Of a stretch of 64,000 nt of DNA, positions 50,849-61,900 are shown in pieces (position 1 is the first letter of the stretch; each line of letters opens with the position of its first letter). A program made the position numbers and the translations under genes. The notes beneath the pieces were generated by a model. The model was not told the origin of the DNA and made no database searches. It was given only the letters and a program-made list of their open reading frames with translations. Source of the DNA: Desarmillaria ectypa (lineage: Eukaryota > Basidiomycota > Agaricomycetes > Agaricales > Physalacriaceae); contig JAUDYN010000008.1 in NCBI GenBank assembly GCA_030407005.1, forward strand, positions 1,054,001-1,118,000, written 5' to 3'.

Positions 50849-52431
50849 CTACCCTTCCTTCTCTTTCAAAGGGAATTTGACAGCCAATTTGATTGATTGG
50901 TTTGGTTGTTCAGATGTTCCCTCTGTTGTCTTGGAGGGAATCAAAGCGCACGTCACCCCCTTTTTGCCGCTGTCCTCCAAAGGCGGAGTCGGCGATGGCG
51001 GTCGACTCACCCGCTGTATAATAGAGCCAACAGCATACTTGATGATATGCAAGAATCCCTGCTGAACGCGTGCATCTGTGACCTTGCTGTTGGTTTCGAC
51101 ACCATTCCGGATAACGAATTTTCCGGGCAAACACCAAGGGCGTACACGATGATGAGTCCGTCGAGTGCACCATCGCATATCTCTAGTTACGACGGAGTTG
51201 TATGCATCGAAGAATACCACACAGCCATAACACGGTGGCGCAGAAGTGCCGAGGTAAGGATATGGTGTTAGGTCATTATTTTGATTATGGTGATGTAGAA
51301 GTAAGATTGACTCTGGGCAGTGTCCCTGCGAAGATGCGACGTCATCGTAACTCATTAGGGTGTCCAGGAGATTAGAAGTGGTCTCGTTCAACCGGCTCTC
51401 CACATCGCCTTTCTCTGTCTCCGTGTTCGTATGAACACTGTCATAGGCGCTGCAAAGACATCTAAATAAGGTCTCTCGGCTATGGCGCGTAGGTCCGATG
51501 AAGGGTGGTGGTTCGACAATGATTACTCGGAGTTTCTTTTTAAAAATGGCACATGTTCGAGGTGCGGCGGCGATGTCGAAGAGAACATCAATACGCAGTT
51601 GGAGTTCCATCAATGTGTTTATGTATTGTGTGAGGCTGAATGGCTGTTTATTCTTTCCTTAACATAGAGTGAGTAAGCAGTCAATAGATATTCGAGTATT
51701 CAGCGACGCGACGTACTTTCGTTCTGGTTGTGGTATGTCTCCGATTCTTCAAACCCGACAGCCAAAAATATTTTAAACGAGGAAGGAGAAGTGACAGTGT
51801 ACAGGGACGTCATGAGTTTGGCAACCAGCAACCAGGTTTCGTCAGGTAGTGCCTTGTCTATCCTGCTCAGCTCGCGAAGCATGACAATGATCTCCTGGAC
51901 CACCTCCAAGAAGTCAAGGTACTCCTTCTTTGGTGGTGGATCCATTGTACGAGCGTGCTTGGCCACTGCAAGGAAATCAGCATGAAATTTGCTGACGCGG
52001 TGGTAGATCCTCCTAAAGCAGCGTCCGTATACTAGCCCGCTGAGCTTCAGCAGAAGCGCGAGGCTTTCTGACAATTCCTTGACCTGCCGGGCACTCGCGA
52101 GAGTATCCCAAATAGAGCGGATATATTTCTCCAGTGCCTCCGGCGTAGAATTTCCATCCATTGAGTTCGTAGCCACCCAGACGTAGACCAAATCTGGATG
52201 GTGCGAATAGGATACGGCTACAGACTGTCCATGGGGCTTGTCAACACACATACACGCGACTGCGTCTAACGCCGCCTTGGAGAACAGCTCGGACCTTTCC
52301 TCAGAAACACGATGCCCAACTACTGCATTCCGACGAACGGATTGCTGAAGAATATCGTGAAGATCAGGTCGGGCGACACTGGAAGACAAAGCAGAAAGGA
52401 TTGACATAGAGTCTTGTGGTGAAATCTCCAT
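50849..52431 (-). CDS. OTT_1508-like nucleic acid/nucleotide deaminase family protein
   Basis: Predicted 507 aa from exons 51717-52431 and 50849-51657; the join uses GTACGT and an AAG acceptor and keeps frame. The N-terminal half is helical without a known motif. The C-terminal half has the zinc-binding signature of the deaminase superfamily: CPE at residues 352-354 in GHCPESILLLHHH, and PPCYGC with Cys 381 and 384, separated by YPYLG. A following TRRTHHRVRPWCLPG resembles the segment after the metal site in the many basidiomycete proteins of the OTT_1508-like group. Catalytic residues look intact. Substrate and role are unknown; members have been discussed in relation to toxin-type deaminases, but no toxin neighbour or secretion signal is visible here. 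Confidence 0.72.
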
Positions 52432-52952
52432 GAAGACGAGGTAATGAAGAGACGAAAACTCGGAGTATTCTTTTCGGGTATCGACCTTGAAGCTTGTACG
52501 TCAAGAAGAGAATAAGCGAGCCTGGCTCCTTGTGAGGACCCAACACGCGTCGTCCCTGCTGTGAAAAGTTTGTGAAGAATGTGACAGTGTGAAAGAAAGG
52601 AAAACCATCAAAAATGGACAAAATGCGGAATCGTCCATGGGTCGAATGCACGCAAATCCAAGATTTCGATTTCACTTTCGAATTTTTACTTCCGTGCGTC
52701 CCTGCCGTTCCGTTGTTAAGGAGATTCTCTCGGTAAATGCCGCCATGTCAATCATTGATCGCCGGGACGGTAAACTCTTTTCAGAGCATCCATGTCACCG
52801 CCAGTCGTTTTGGTCTGGGCCGACAATTGACGAGTCTGTTATACTCAGAGTGTACGTGGAGAAGCAAAACCAAGACTTTGTCTCATCTTTCCCTTCTCCA
52901 GATTTTCGACCAAACAAACAGCCGAAATCGATCCGAAGTTCAAATTGTCATC
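52432..52952. other. Divergent intergenic region
   Basis: About 520 bases between the deaminase start (minus) and the small basic protein start (plus). Open frames here (for example 52589-52978) overlap the start of the small gene and show no motif; taken as promoter or 5' UTR. Confidence 0.45.
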
Positions 52953-53270
52953 ATGGGCCGAAGCGCAAAAGTCACTAAACGCGTGGTAAGTAGACCTGCA
53001 GTGTCTATAGCGCAACATTTGTCAACTTCTTCCGTCTCGTAGCCGAAGAAACTGAAGTCCTCCGCACTGGTCACTGGTTCTTCGGCGAACAATACGTCTC
53101 AAGCGCAACGGGTTCAAAATGCTAAAAAAAGAGCCGGCCTGAAAAACAAAGCAGCGAATAAGGGTGGAAGCAATGAGTCGTTGCTTGGAGGTGCAGATTA
53201 TGTATCATTAATGATGGGGGGACGAAAGAAAGCACGCCAGGAGGCTCAGAAGCTACCCAAGGATAGTTAA
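52953..53270 (+). CDS. Small conserved-looking basic protein, function unknown
   Basis: Predicted 86 aa from exons 52953-52985 and 53043-53270 joined in frame at GTAAGT and TAG. Sequence features are MGRSAKVTKRV, a Lys/Asn-rich middle and a C-terminal GGADYVSLMMGGRKKARQEA. The end block recalls small fungal proteins of likely nucleolar location, though I cannot name the family with confidence. It is too short and divided to appear as a long open frame. No membrane segment or signal peptide. Confidence 0.6.
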
Positions 53271-53606
53271 TTACCTGAGGATAGGCACACTTCGTATACT
53301 ATCCACTAGTTGTTCAATTTACATCAGTGGGGATGATTGACAGATAGATACTACTACGGGTAACATTTTTTGAGTTGTTTAATAATGGTCACTTCAGCGA
53401 TGCCCTAATTCGGATGAACAAAAAGTACATGATTGTTGTTAATGAAATAAAAAAAAGTTAGCTTCAAGCCGACCATGATTGGCTAATGACCCATGGGATT
53501 GGAAGTTAACTACGGCGCCTGGTACATAAATACGCCCTATCGATGTGGCGTCATATATGTATTCACACAATAGTAAAGTGGGAATTTGACGCACTTGACA
53601 TAGCAG
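53271..53606. other. Convergent 3' intergenic region
   Basis: About 335 bases between two convergent genes; AT-rich with an A-run near 53449-53457, as expected for 3' UTRs. No gene seen. Confidence 0.5.
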
Positions 53607-55243
53607 TCATTTACCCAACCCAGCAACATTTCCCCAGCTTGAAATAGTATCCCGATTATAAGTTAATGGAATTCCCGGCAATCTACTGTCGTCGCTCGAG
53701 GGTAGTTGTTGGATCGGAGCTCTGTTTCGAGGAGATGAAGGGAGGCCAACAACGACTTGCGGAGGAGACTTGATCACAGAGTCGGAGGAGGCATGCTCGA
53801 TATGGGTGGAGACGGTGGAGCTCCGCGTGCTCTCAGATGCAAAGGGTGGGATAGCAGCAGATACAGGATTTCCTGAGGTTTCTGGCCGCAAGTAAGCTGG
53901 CGCAGGTAAGAAGAAGCGAGGACTTCCGAGGTCGCCGAATGATGATTGCGATCGCGCTCCAGGGCTGGCAGGTCGGGCATTGTTTTGGGTTGCAACCATA
54001 TTCAGCATTCCCTCGATATCCAGAGGGTTCATACTCGCAGACCTGCTCGTGGGGATGATTCTGTCAGACACACGTCTTGTCTGACCAGGACTGACAATGT
54101 CCCATGACTGACCACTGCCACGGGAAAAACTGGAAACAGACGGAGAGTAATGGGCAAGGGCATAAGGGGGGTCCACAACAACACCGTCTGAGTACTGGAG
54201 TTCCGGGGGTCGAAAAGGAGTGTAATTTTCTTTCTCTGTGCAGTCAAACGAACTTCGTCGTTTGTAGGGGGAATCTGGAACGAAGGGGATGCGATTCAAT
54301 CGCTGTTTGCGTTGCCGCCTCTCGCGGATGATGAAGATGATGATGAGAATCGGTATCAAAACCACCAATCCTGACCCTATACCAACGCCAATAGCTACAT
54401 TCCTTTCGAAGTCTTCAGAATAGGATAAAAGGGTTCCAGTCTGGAGTCGACTTACCTTGGAACTGCCGACTGGGTAGTCGTACCGTTGTTGCCATTTGCA
54501 TTATTCTTAAATAGGCAGTCTCTTGACGTTGTCGTGTCGCCAGAAACTAAAAAAACCCAATGTCAGATCGGACAAATGAGGCAATGATAAGTTAGGAACT
54601 TGCCTGTTATCAAAGATGAAGTGTTCTGCTGATGGGGCCCACTGTCAAGCAACAACACGACATCGTTTTGACGCGAAAAATTCATGTTGTAAATGGCTTG
54701 TTTAGAGCCTGTATTGTCGTCCGTCTGCTGTAACAAAAATGATGAGCCCTTTGGCTTCAGTAGACGGACAGACGGGGCCTCTGTCGTAGTATAGTGTACA
54801 GTAAAATTACCGCATTGTTCTGCAAAATCATCGAAGGTGAACAGGTTTTCCCCATCAGGATCGGGAGGAAGGCAGGTCGTGTTGTCTGAATCTAGGATCC
54901 TGAACAAGTCGGATACCTGGGCGCTGTTCTTTCCGTCCTGATCGTCGAGAGAAGCGATGAATGCTGTGCCAGCCTTCAGAGGGAAAAAGGTGATATAGAC
55001 CCCGGAGGAGTTCATCGCTGCATTGGGTATGGGTATAGCGACAGGTGGTGCATTGAGGGGAAAGAGAGTGAGATTAACAGGGATAGAATCGGCCGGAATG
55101 TCGCTCCCCAGGAATGATATGGAAACGGGAGCGCATTGGGTAATGTTATCATTATCGAACTTGAATGTAAATGTTTTTGCGAGGACGACCTGCGATCCCA
55201 GGGCCGCTACGCCTAGCAGAAAAGCGAAGGTGACGACCAGCAT
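53607..55243 (-). CDS. Single-pass surface protein with signal peptide, unknown function
   Basis: Predicted 508 aa from exons 54604-55243, 54456-54546 and 53607-54402. The N-terminal hydrophobic stretch ending VVLAK is a signal peptide. The ectodomain of about 200 residues has several N-glycosylation sites (NIT, NLT, NSS, NTT, NFT, NFS, NTS) and conserved-looking Cys residues. A transmembrane helix follows (VGIGSGLVVLIPILIIIFII) with a basic stop-transfer RERRQRKQR. The cytosolic tail is long and Ser/Pro-rich, ending SSWGNVAGLGK. This architecture is common in agaricomycete plasma-membrane proteins of unknown role. The first intron uses a GC donor (GCAAGT), which is needed to stay in frame. 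Confidence 0.8.
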
Positions 55244-55632
55244 GAGAGAGGATAAAGAGAGCTAGTTCATGGGGGCCGGCCGGCCGAGTCGTGGACTAGC
55301 CACAGAGACACCAGTAGGAGTGGTGAGAAACAAACAGAGAAATGATTCCGCCAACCGGTTACAATTTAGGTACGGTAACACATGACATGCATCGCAACCA
55401 CTTCGGCACATCAGAAAGTACCTGGAGCAGAGCTACAACATTCATCAATGCATTCTCAAAACCATGATTGGCAGACGCAGTTGAGGTGGAGGAATTGGTT
55501 GCGACGAAATTACAGGAAATTCCAAGGAAACTTTGTGATACTTGCTAGGTAAGGAGAACCCTTGATTCGGCACAACCGGACCGAGTTTGATGACGAATGC
55601 GGAGAACCAAACTTGGCAGGGAACAACCTGCT
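55244..55632. other. Divergent intergenic region
   Basis: About 390 bases between the surface-protein start (minus) and the BCKDHA start (plus). A GGCCGGCCGGCC-type repeat lies near 55275-55286. Presumed promoters of both genes. Confidence 0.45.
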
Positions 55633-57479
55633 ATGTTCCGGTCGATCACCACAGGAAGACTTTCCGCGCTCAAGCAGTCTAATTTTCTTCCTTTCAGAAG
55701 TTACAGCCAACAGCGGGAACGCTTGCCTCACTCTCAGTCACCAATTGTTTCTCGACCCGAGTTCTTCAACACTGTAACGACCAATGGGCAGCAAATTCCG
55801 ACCTATCGTGTCCTGGACAGTGCTGGCAAGCTTTTGGACGCGACATCTACTATAGAGGTACGCTAATCCTACCATTACCCGTGAATATGATGCATAATTT
55901 GTGTTTTGTCGCCTAGATTGATGAGCAGCTGGCACGAAGACTGTGAGTGCCACATGCTACTCCTTGCATCATCAACCGATGTTTCAGTAGTTACGAAAAC
56001 ATGCAACTACTACCGGTTCTTGACAATATTTTGTATAATGTGCAGCGTCAGGGAAAGATATCATTCTATGTTGGTGTTAGACATTCCTCACGACAAGATT
56101 GTGGATCTGATGCATCCCTTCCAGATGACTACGGTCAGTTCATAGATCCGGGTATCACAGTTGCCATCATGTTTATTTTGAACTAGTATGGTGAGGAGGC
56201 TACGATAACTGGTGCGGCAGCTGGTCTAGCTATGGATGATGAGTAAGTCCCCCTTCCACAAGAACACTTTTCCTCGTATTCTGGTGCCCCTTCATAGAGT
56301 TCTAGGTTAGCCATATGCATTAGGTTGCTCTTCTTCTGCATGTTGATATCCAGAGTATAGGGCAGTATCGCGAAATGGGCGTCCTGTTGTGGCGTAATTT
56401 TGGGATTCGACAAGTCTTTGCTCAGTGTTTCGGGAATCATGAAGACATGTCAGGGAAAGGCAGGCAAATGCCAGTCGTGAGTACAAGACAGATATATCAT
56501 GCAGCGCTACCTCATCTACTTGTAGCATTTCGGATCTCCCGAACATCACTTTCACACTATTTCCTCGCCCCTTGCTACACAAATTCCACAAGCAGCAGGC
56601 GTCGCGTATGCTCTCCGTCGTATGCATTCGGGTACAGTCGCCGCTTGCTTCTTTGGCGAGGGAGCCGCGTCTGAGGGTGGTGAGTTGTAACTATATACAT
56701 AGCTTCTTGGTCTGCTAATTCTTGCGATACAGATTTTCACGCTGGACTTATGTTAGCATCCACGATTCCGTCTCCGGTCATATTCATTGTCCGGAATAAT
56801 GGATTTGCCATCAGTACGCCCAGCACGGAACAGTATAACGGCGATGGTATTGCCAGTCGAGGACCAGGATATGGCATTGACACCATCCGTGTGGATGGTA
56901 ACGATGTGCTTGCCGTAATGACCGCTGTAAAGGAAGCTAGGCGTCGCTGTGTAGAGCAAGGGCGTCCCGCCTTGGTTGAGGCGATGACTTACAGGTGTGC
57001 CTTAGAGCCAAGGTCGTTGATTGACAGTTAAATTGTTTCCAGAGTAGGTCATCACTCGACTTCGGACGACTCATTCGCATATCGGGCGAGATCTGAAGTC
57101 GAAGACCGTAAACGCATCGACAATCCCATCGCCAGGTTCCGGCTCTTTATGGAATCTCACGGATGGTGGAATGCGGAAGCCGAAGATGCTCTGAAGGCGA
57201 GGTTGAAAGCAGACGTCATGAAGGAATTCAAGAGGGCGGAGTCTACTAGTCTCTGCGAAGTTGGAGAATTGTTTACTGATGTCTACGGTGGTAAAATGCC
57301 ATGGAATATTGTAAGATTTTATACATGTGCTAACGCCTCGTTTCTCTAAATTACTTTGGCAGAGAGAGCAGCGCAAGGAATTGGGGAGTCTGTTAAAGAA
57401 GTATAGCAAGTCATGGGAGCCATGGCGAAGTCAGCTAGCGAAGTACAAGAACCAAGGTCAGGATATAATGAAGGAATGA
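55633..57479 (+). CDS. BCKDHA: Branched-chain 2-oxoacid dehydrogenase E1 alpha subunit
   Basis: Predicted 440 aa from 11 exons: 55633-55857, 55917-55942, 55988-56069, 56125-56133, 56187-56242, 56298-56305, 56361-56476, 56526-56679, 56733-56994, 57043-57310 and 57363-57479. A basic presequence leads into the E1-alpha fold. Conserved blocks are [53 protein letters not shown] and the thiamine-diphosphate site [13 protein letters not shown] to [12 protein letters not shown]. Next comes [13 protein letters not shown], the region phosphorylated in the animal enzyme. It forms the mitochondrial complex oxidising the keto acids of Leu, Ile and Val. Two exons are 9 and 8 nt; both are needed to restore the conserved sequence, and the exon lengths sum to whole codons. 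Confidence 0.93.
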
Positions 57480-57634
57480 TAGCCGATGCAACTCGTATGG
57501 AAACTGGTAGAACCTGTAGCACTGTTGTAACCCTTATTCACATACCCACAGTATAGCAACCACATCTTGAACATTGCTCGTCGCGCGGTAAAATTTTGAG
57601 TACATTTACAACGAATACCCAAAATGCCCGCGAC

Positions 57635-58799
57635 TTAATGGCCATGGCCTAACAGAGAACTGAGAGTAAATGGCACCAACATGCCAAATATTACAAGAAT
57701 AACCCGCATGGTCTTGTGAATTTCTGATGCATTCTCGGAACCGGAGTGATCTGACACTGGTTGAAGAACAGTGGCGACATATAAGAAAGTACCACCCTGA
57801 AGTAGTTGAATCGTGAGCCCAATAGGAGTCCATAAATGGTGCGCAACGTACAGAGATAAGCAACGCGAGGCCTATCCAGTCTGCGTGATCTCCGGCACCG
57901 AAGAAAGACAAGAACACGTAAGTAGCAAATGTGGCCACCGGCGTCGTAGCGCTGAAAACGGCAAGGTGCTTCTTACACTCAGGGAGAGGAAGCGATGTGG
58001 CTAGCAACGAGGTCGTCAAAGCCAAAGAGGTAGGCGCTAAAAGTACAAGTTAGATGGATGACGCGTGCCATGATCAAGGCCAACATCGAGACGTCACCTT
58101 TGTGAACCATGACGGCAAGAAAAACGATGAGCGAAAGACGGGAAGAGCCGTCTCCATCGCTATGGAATAGAGAGACACCTAACGCAAGCCCATCTGCTAT
58201 ACTGTGGATTACGAGTCCAAACGTAAGAGGATAGGCCCGTGCTTTTGCCCCATTGGCGATAACATTTCGAGGATTGCTATCAACTTGGACATAGCCAGGT
58301 CGAGAAAGGACCTCTCGGTTCCCTAGTTCCCCTAGTTCAGCGTCGAATTCAACGCTCGAAGTTTCGTGATTATTCAGAGGTATAGCTGGAGCGTCCGACG
58401 AAGAATGTGAATGTGGAGAGACAAACTGTTCCAACACAAGCATAGACGTGAACCCGAAGAGTAATGAAAGGGCCACACGGGACGATAGCAACTCAGGATC
58501 AATCTGGGCCTCTACAAGAGCATCTATTCCTCTATAGCCATCAATAAATGACTACCATGGCGGAAAAGTAGACGTACTCTGGTATGATCACTCCTAAAGC
58601 AGTTCCAAGGAGTAGGCCGGTTCCAACCAGTGTAAGACGAAGTGAATGACTCTCTATAATAAAGTGAGTCGCAGTCTGTGAAGAACGGATGGCCTGTGGG
58701 TGTAACAGACATACTTGTAAATGTAAAGGACAGTGGTAAAACACCACACGCAAAGGATGATACACCCAGGAGGGCGGTCATTACGAATAATGCAAGCAT
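57635..58799 (-). CDS. ZIP-family zinc transporter, ZIP9/Atx2 type
   Basis: About five exons on the minus strand, start at 58799 and stop at 57635. The first exon encodes MLALFVMTALLGVSSFACG, and the next joins to TATHFIIESHSLRLTLVG and GTALGVIIPEGIDALVEAQ. The metal-site helices are seen as FGLVIHSIADGLALGVS and, across an intron, MVHKAPTSLALTTSLL. His-rich PHSHSSS lies in the loop. The protein ends LSSLLGHGH, characteristic of SLC39A9/Atx2 proteins of the Golgi. By family it moves Zn2+ or Mn2+ toward the cytosol. The GTG at 58826 is not used as start because the ATG at 58799 begins the first transmembrane helix. Confidence 0.9.
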
Positions 58800-58897
58800 A
58801 GCTGCGACTACTGTCGGTTGACGCACGGCGATAGTCTGTTCGACTTGTCAACGTGGATCTTTGGCTGCGGTATGCGTCCCGGGACCTATATGTTAGT

Positions 58898-58903
58898 CAC
58901 GTG
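58898..58903. promoter_or_regulatory. CACGTG at the midpoint of the ZIP9/SMC6 divergent promoter
   Basis: The palindrome (context AGTCACGTGCCTG) is 99 nt from the ZIP9-type start and 93 nt from the SMC6 start, in a 196-nt shared interval. Same arrangement as the UPF0390/NDUFA9 promoter. Function inferred from position. Confidence 0.5.
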
Positions 58904-58995
58904 CCTGATGTGACGATATTTGCTGTTGTCCGAGTCGCGTCTCCACTCAAAGTTTCTTGTCGCCACTGCCATCTCTACTCTCTAATCTCCATCCA

Positions 58996-61900
58996 ATGGC
59001 GAAACGACCTGTCACCGTTGACAGTGACAGTGAAGAATCTGCTGGAAGTACTCCTGCTCCTAAGCGGTCCCGCACCAACGAGTACAGCGAAGCACCTTCC
59101 TCCCAGACGCGTGAAAAGACGCGTCTCAATGGCACGGGTAAAGGAAAAGAAAGGGCGTGTCGAAATGACGGCGATGAAGAATCTGACGCTGAAGCTGATA
59201 TGCAACAAACCGGTATCGATGATGAGCAGTTTGAGGAGATGCATCAAGAGCAGATCAGAGCTGCCGTGGAATCCAAACGGAAAGTCGCTGGTGTACGTCT
59301 GCAGTTTTCCATTTTATCTCTCCAGTTAAGTGTCTTTATAGGGCATTGCTGAACATGGAATTATCGAAGCCATAGAGATGCATCAGTTCATGTGCCACAA
59401 GTACTTGACTTTCAGTTTCGGTCCACAGATCAACTTTATTATTGGTATGTTCAAGAAGTATATATCCATTCTGTACTGAACTCGCGTCTTAGGTCACAAT
59501 GGCAGTACGCGTGCCCATTTTTTGTTGGACACCTCTATCTCACTTTCTTTTTAGGTGGGAAGAGCGCCGTTCTTTCGGCCATAACAGTTGCGCTTGGTGG
59601 TAAAGCCAATTCCACAGGTCGAGGAAGTGGTCTGAAAGCTTTCATCAGAGAAGGCCAACCGTGAGTTCCTTATCTTATACATGTCTGACTGTCCTGACAT
59701 TGTCCAGCGCCTCCGAAGTAACAATTCAGATAAAAAATCAAGGTGAAGAAGCGTACAAGCCTAAGGAGTATGGGAAATCCATTGTCATCACTCGCAAATT
59801 CACCAAGGAAGGCAATTCTTCCTGGAAGATCAAAAGTAGAGACGGTAAAGTCATCAGCACGAAGAAGGAAGAGCTTGCGGCCATTTGCGATCATATGAAC
59901 ATCCAAGTTGACAATCCTATGAATGTCCTGACGCAAGGTCTGAATTTTCAATGAACTTGACTTGTTCTTTTTTTTGACGTTGTATCCAGATGCGGCGAGG
60001 CAGTTCCTGAGTGCTTCCCATCCCACTGACAAGTACAAGGTATGCTCCCACGGGCCATATGAGTTGTTTTACTGACGCCAGGTAGTTTTTCCTTCGCGGC
60101 ACTCAGCTCTCCCGGTTGTCGGACGAGTACACCACATGTCTTGAGAACATCGAGCATACATCAAAGGTCCTCAACTCCAAGAAAGCAGTGCTTCCAGATT
60201 TGCGTGCAGCCTGCAAAGAAGCTACGGCCCGATTCCAAGAGGCGACCAAAGCTCGTGATCAACAAAAGAAGGTCGTCGAGCTCAAGAAAGAGTTAGCCTG
60301 GTCTTTTGTTCACGACAAGGAGGCTGAAATGACGAAAGCTGTTGAATACGCAGCCAAGATGGGTCGCAGGATCCCCAAAATTGAAGGGAATCTAAAGGAA
60401 GCTCAAGTACGTAGTCGCTTGGTTTGACTCGTGGTTTGACACTGAACATTTTTCTCTCGTCAAGGCTAGGTTCGAGCTTGAAACGGCCGCTGTCGCTCAG
60501 TGTGACGAGGAATTCCATGCGTTGGGCAATATGAATCATCTTGCAGACCGAAAGAAAGAATTGACCGAGAACATGCGGAACAACAGAAGTCTTCTTAACG
60601 AATTATCAGTAAGTCCGTCGTAAAGACTCCAGACTTGTGTGCTCACTTTCGCAGAGCGAACGAAAGCAAATGGAAACCACCTTTAAGGCAGCCAAGGAGT
60701 CAATCGCTCTCATCCAAAAGCAGATCGACGACGAAGCACGTAGGATGGAAGCAGACACACAGAGCAAACGAGAAGAATCTAGCCGTCAGTTAGAGCATGC
60801 GCGTATATCTCTTCAGGAAGCTGAGGCCGCTTTGCCGGCCTTGGTTGAAGCCAAAGATCAGATTGACGCTGAGAACCGGACGACCAAGAATCAGGGTGAA
60901 AGAGCAAATGACGACGTCCAGAAATTGCGAGATGACATCATGCGCTGTGACAACATGGTCCGCAATTGCGAAATGCAAGAAAAGAACCAGTATGCTGCGT
61001 ATGGCCGAGATATCCCCCAAGTACTTGACAGGATCAAGCGAGCGAGATGGGTCGGCGAACAACCTGTTGGCCCTCTGGGGGTGCATGTCAAGGTTCGGGA
61101 CCCGGAGTCGTGGGCAGACTTGTTACGCAGACAGCTTGGCGGAATGTTAACAGCTTTCGCGGTTACTGATGCGCAGGACCTCAAGCCGCTCAAGCGAATT
61201 CTTGTCGAGTCGGGGAAGTCAGTGCATTCATTTCTCCGATTACCATTGTTTCTAATACTTCCATGCGTAGCCCTCATCTACTTATCTTCGTAGCACCGAG
61301 GGACATATTCGATTACAGCACTGGAGAGCCGCCGGCACATATGCTTACTGTGCTTCGCGCGCTTGATGTATGCAACGTCTCTTTTTAACGCTTCGCTTCG
61401 CTGACAGAAATATTAACACAGATTTCTGATCCATATGTGCTTCGTATCATGATTAACCAAAGGGGTATTGAGCGGTATGCTTTCTTTTTGTCTCACCGTG
61501 CGATCGCTGAGATGTCAATGGTTTGTAGTATGTTTCTGGCGAAGACTCGGCGCGAAGGGGAACAGGTATTACGGGCAGTGATCGGTGGCGGCCAGGCATG
61601 GACCGCAGATGGCTATCTCCTCAAACGCTACCCGTATGCAACATTTGTATCTCTTGCTTAATCATGAAAACGTTCTTATTAACTTTTATAGGGAAGGCGG
61701 TGAATCGACCTCTCCACTGCCGAAACAAAGGAACGATGCCACCAATTTGTTGTTGAGTGGTCGTAATTCTGCTGCACAGAAAGAGTTGGTGACCAGATGC
61801 ATAACCTCACACAATGTTACTAACGTCTTCATTCGAACCAGGTACTACACACACGAAAGGAAACGATATGAGGATGAGATCAAGGTCCACACTCAGCGCG

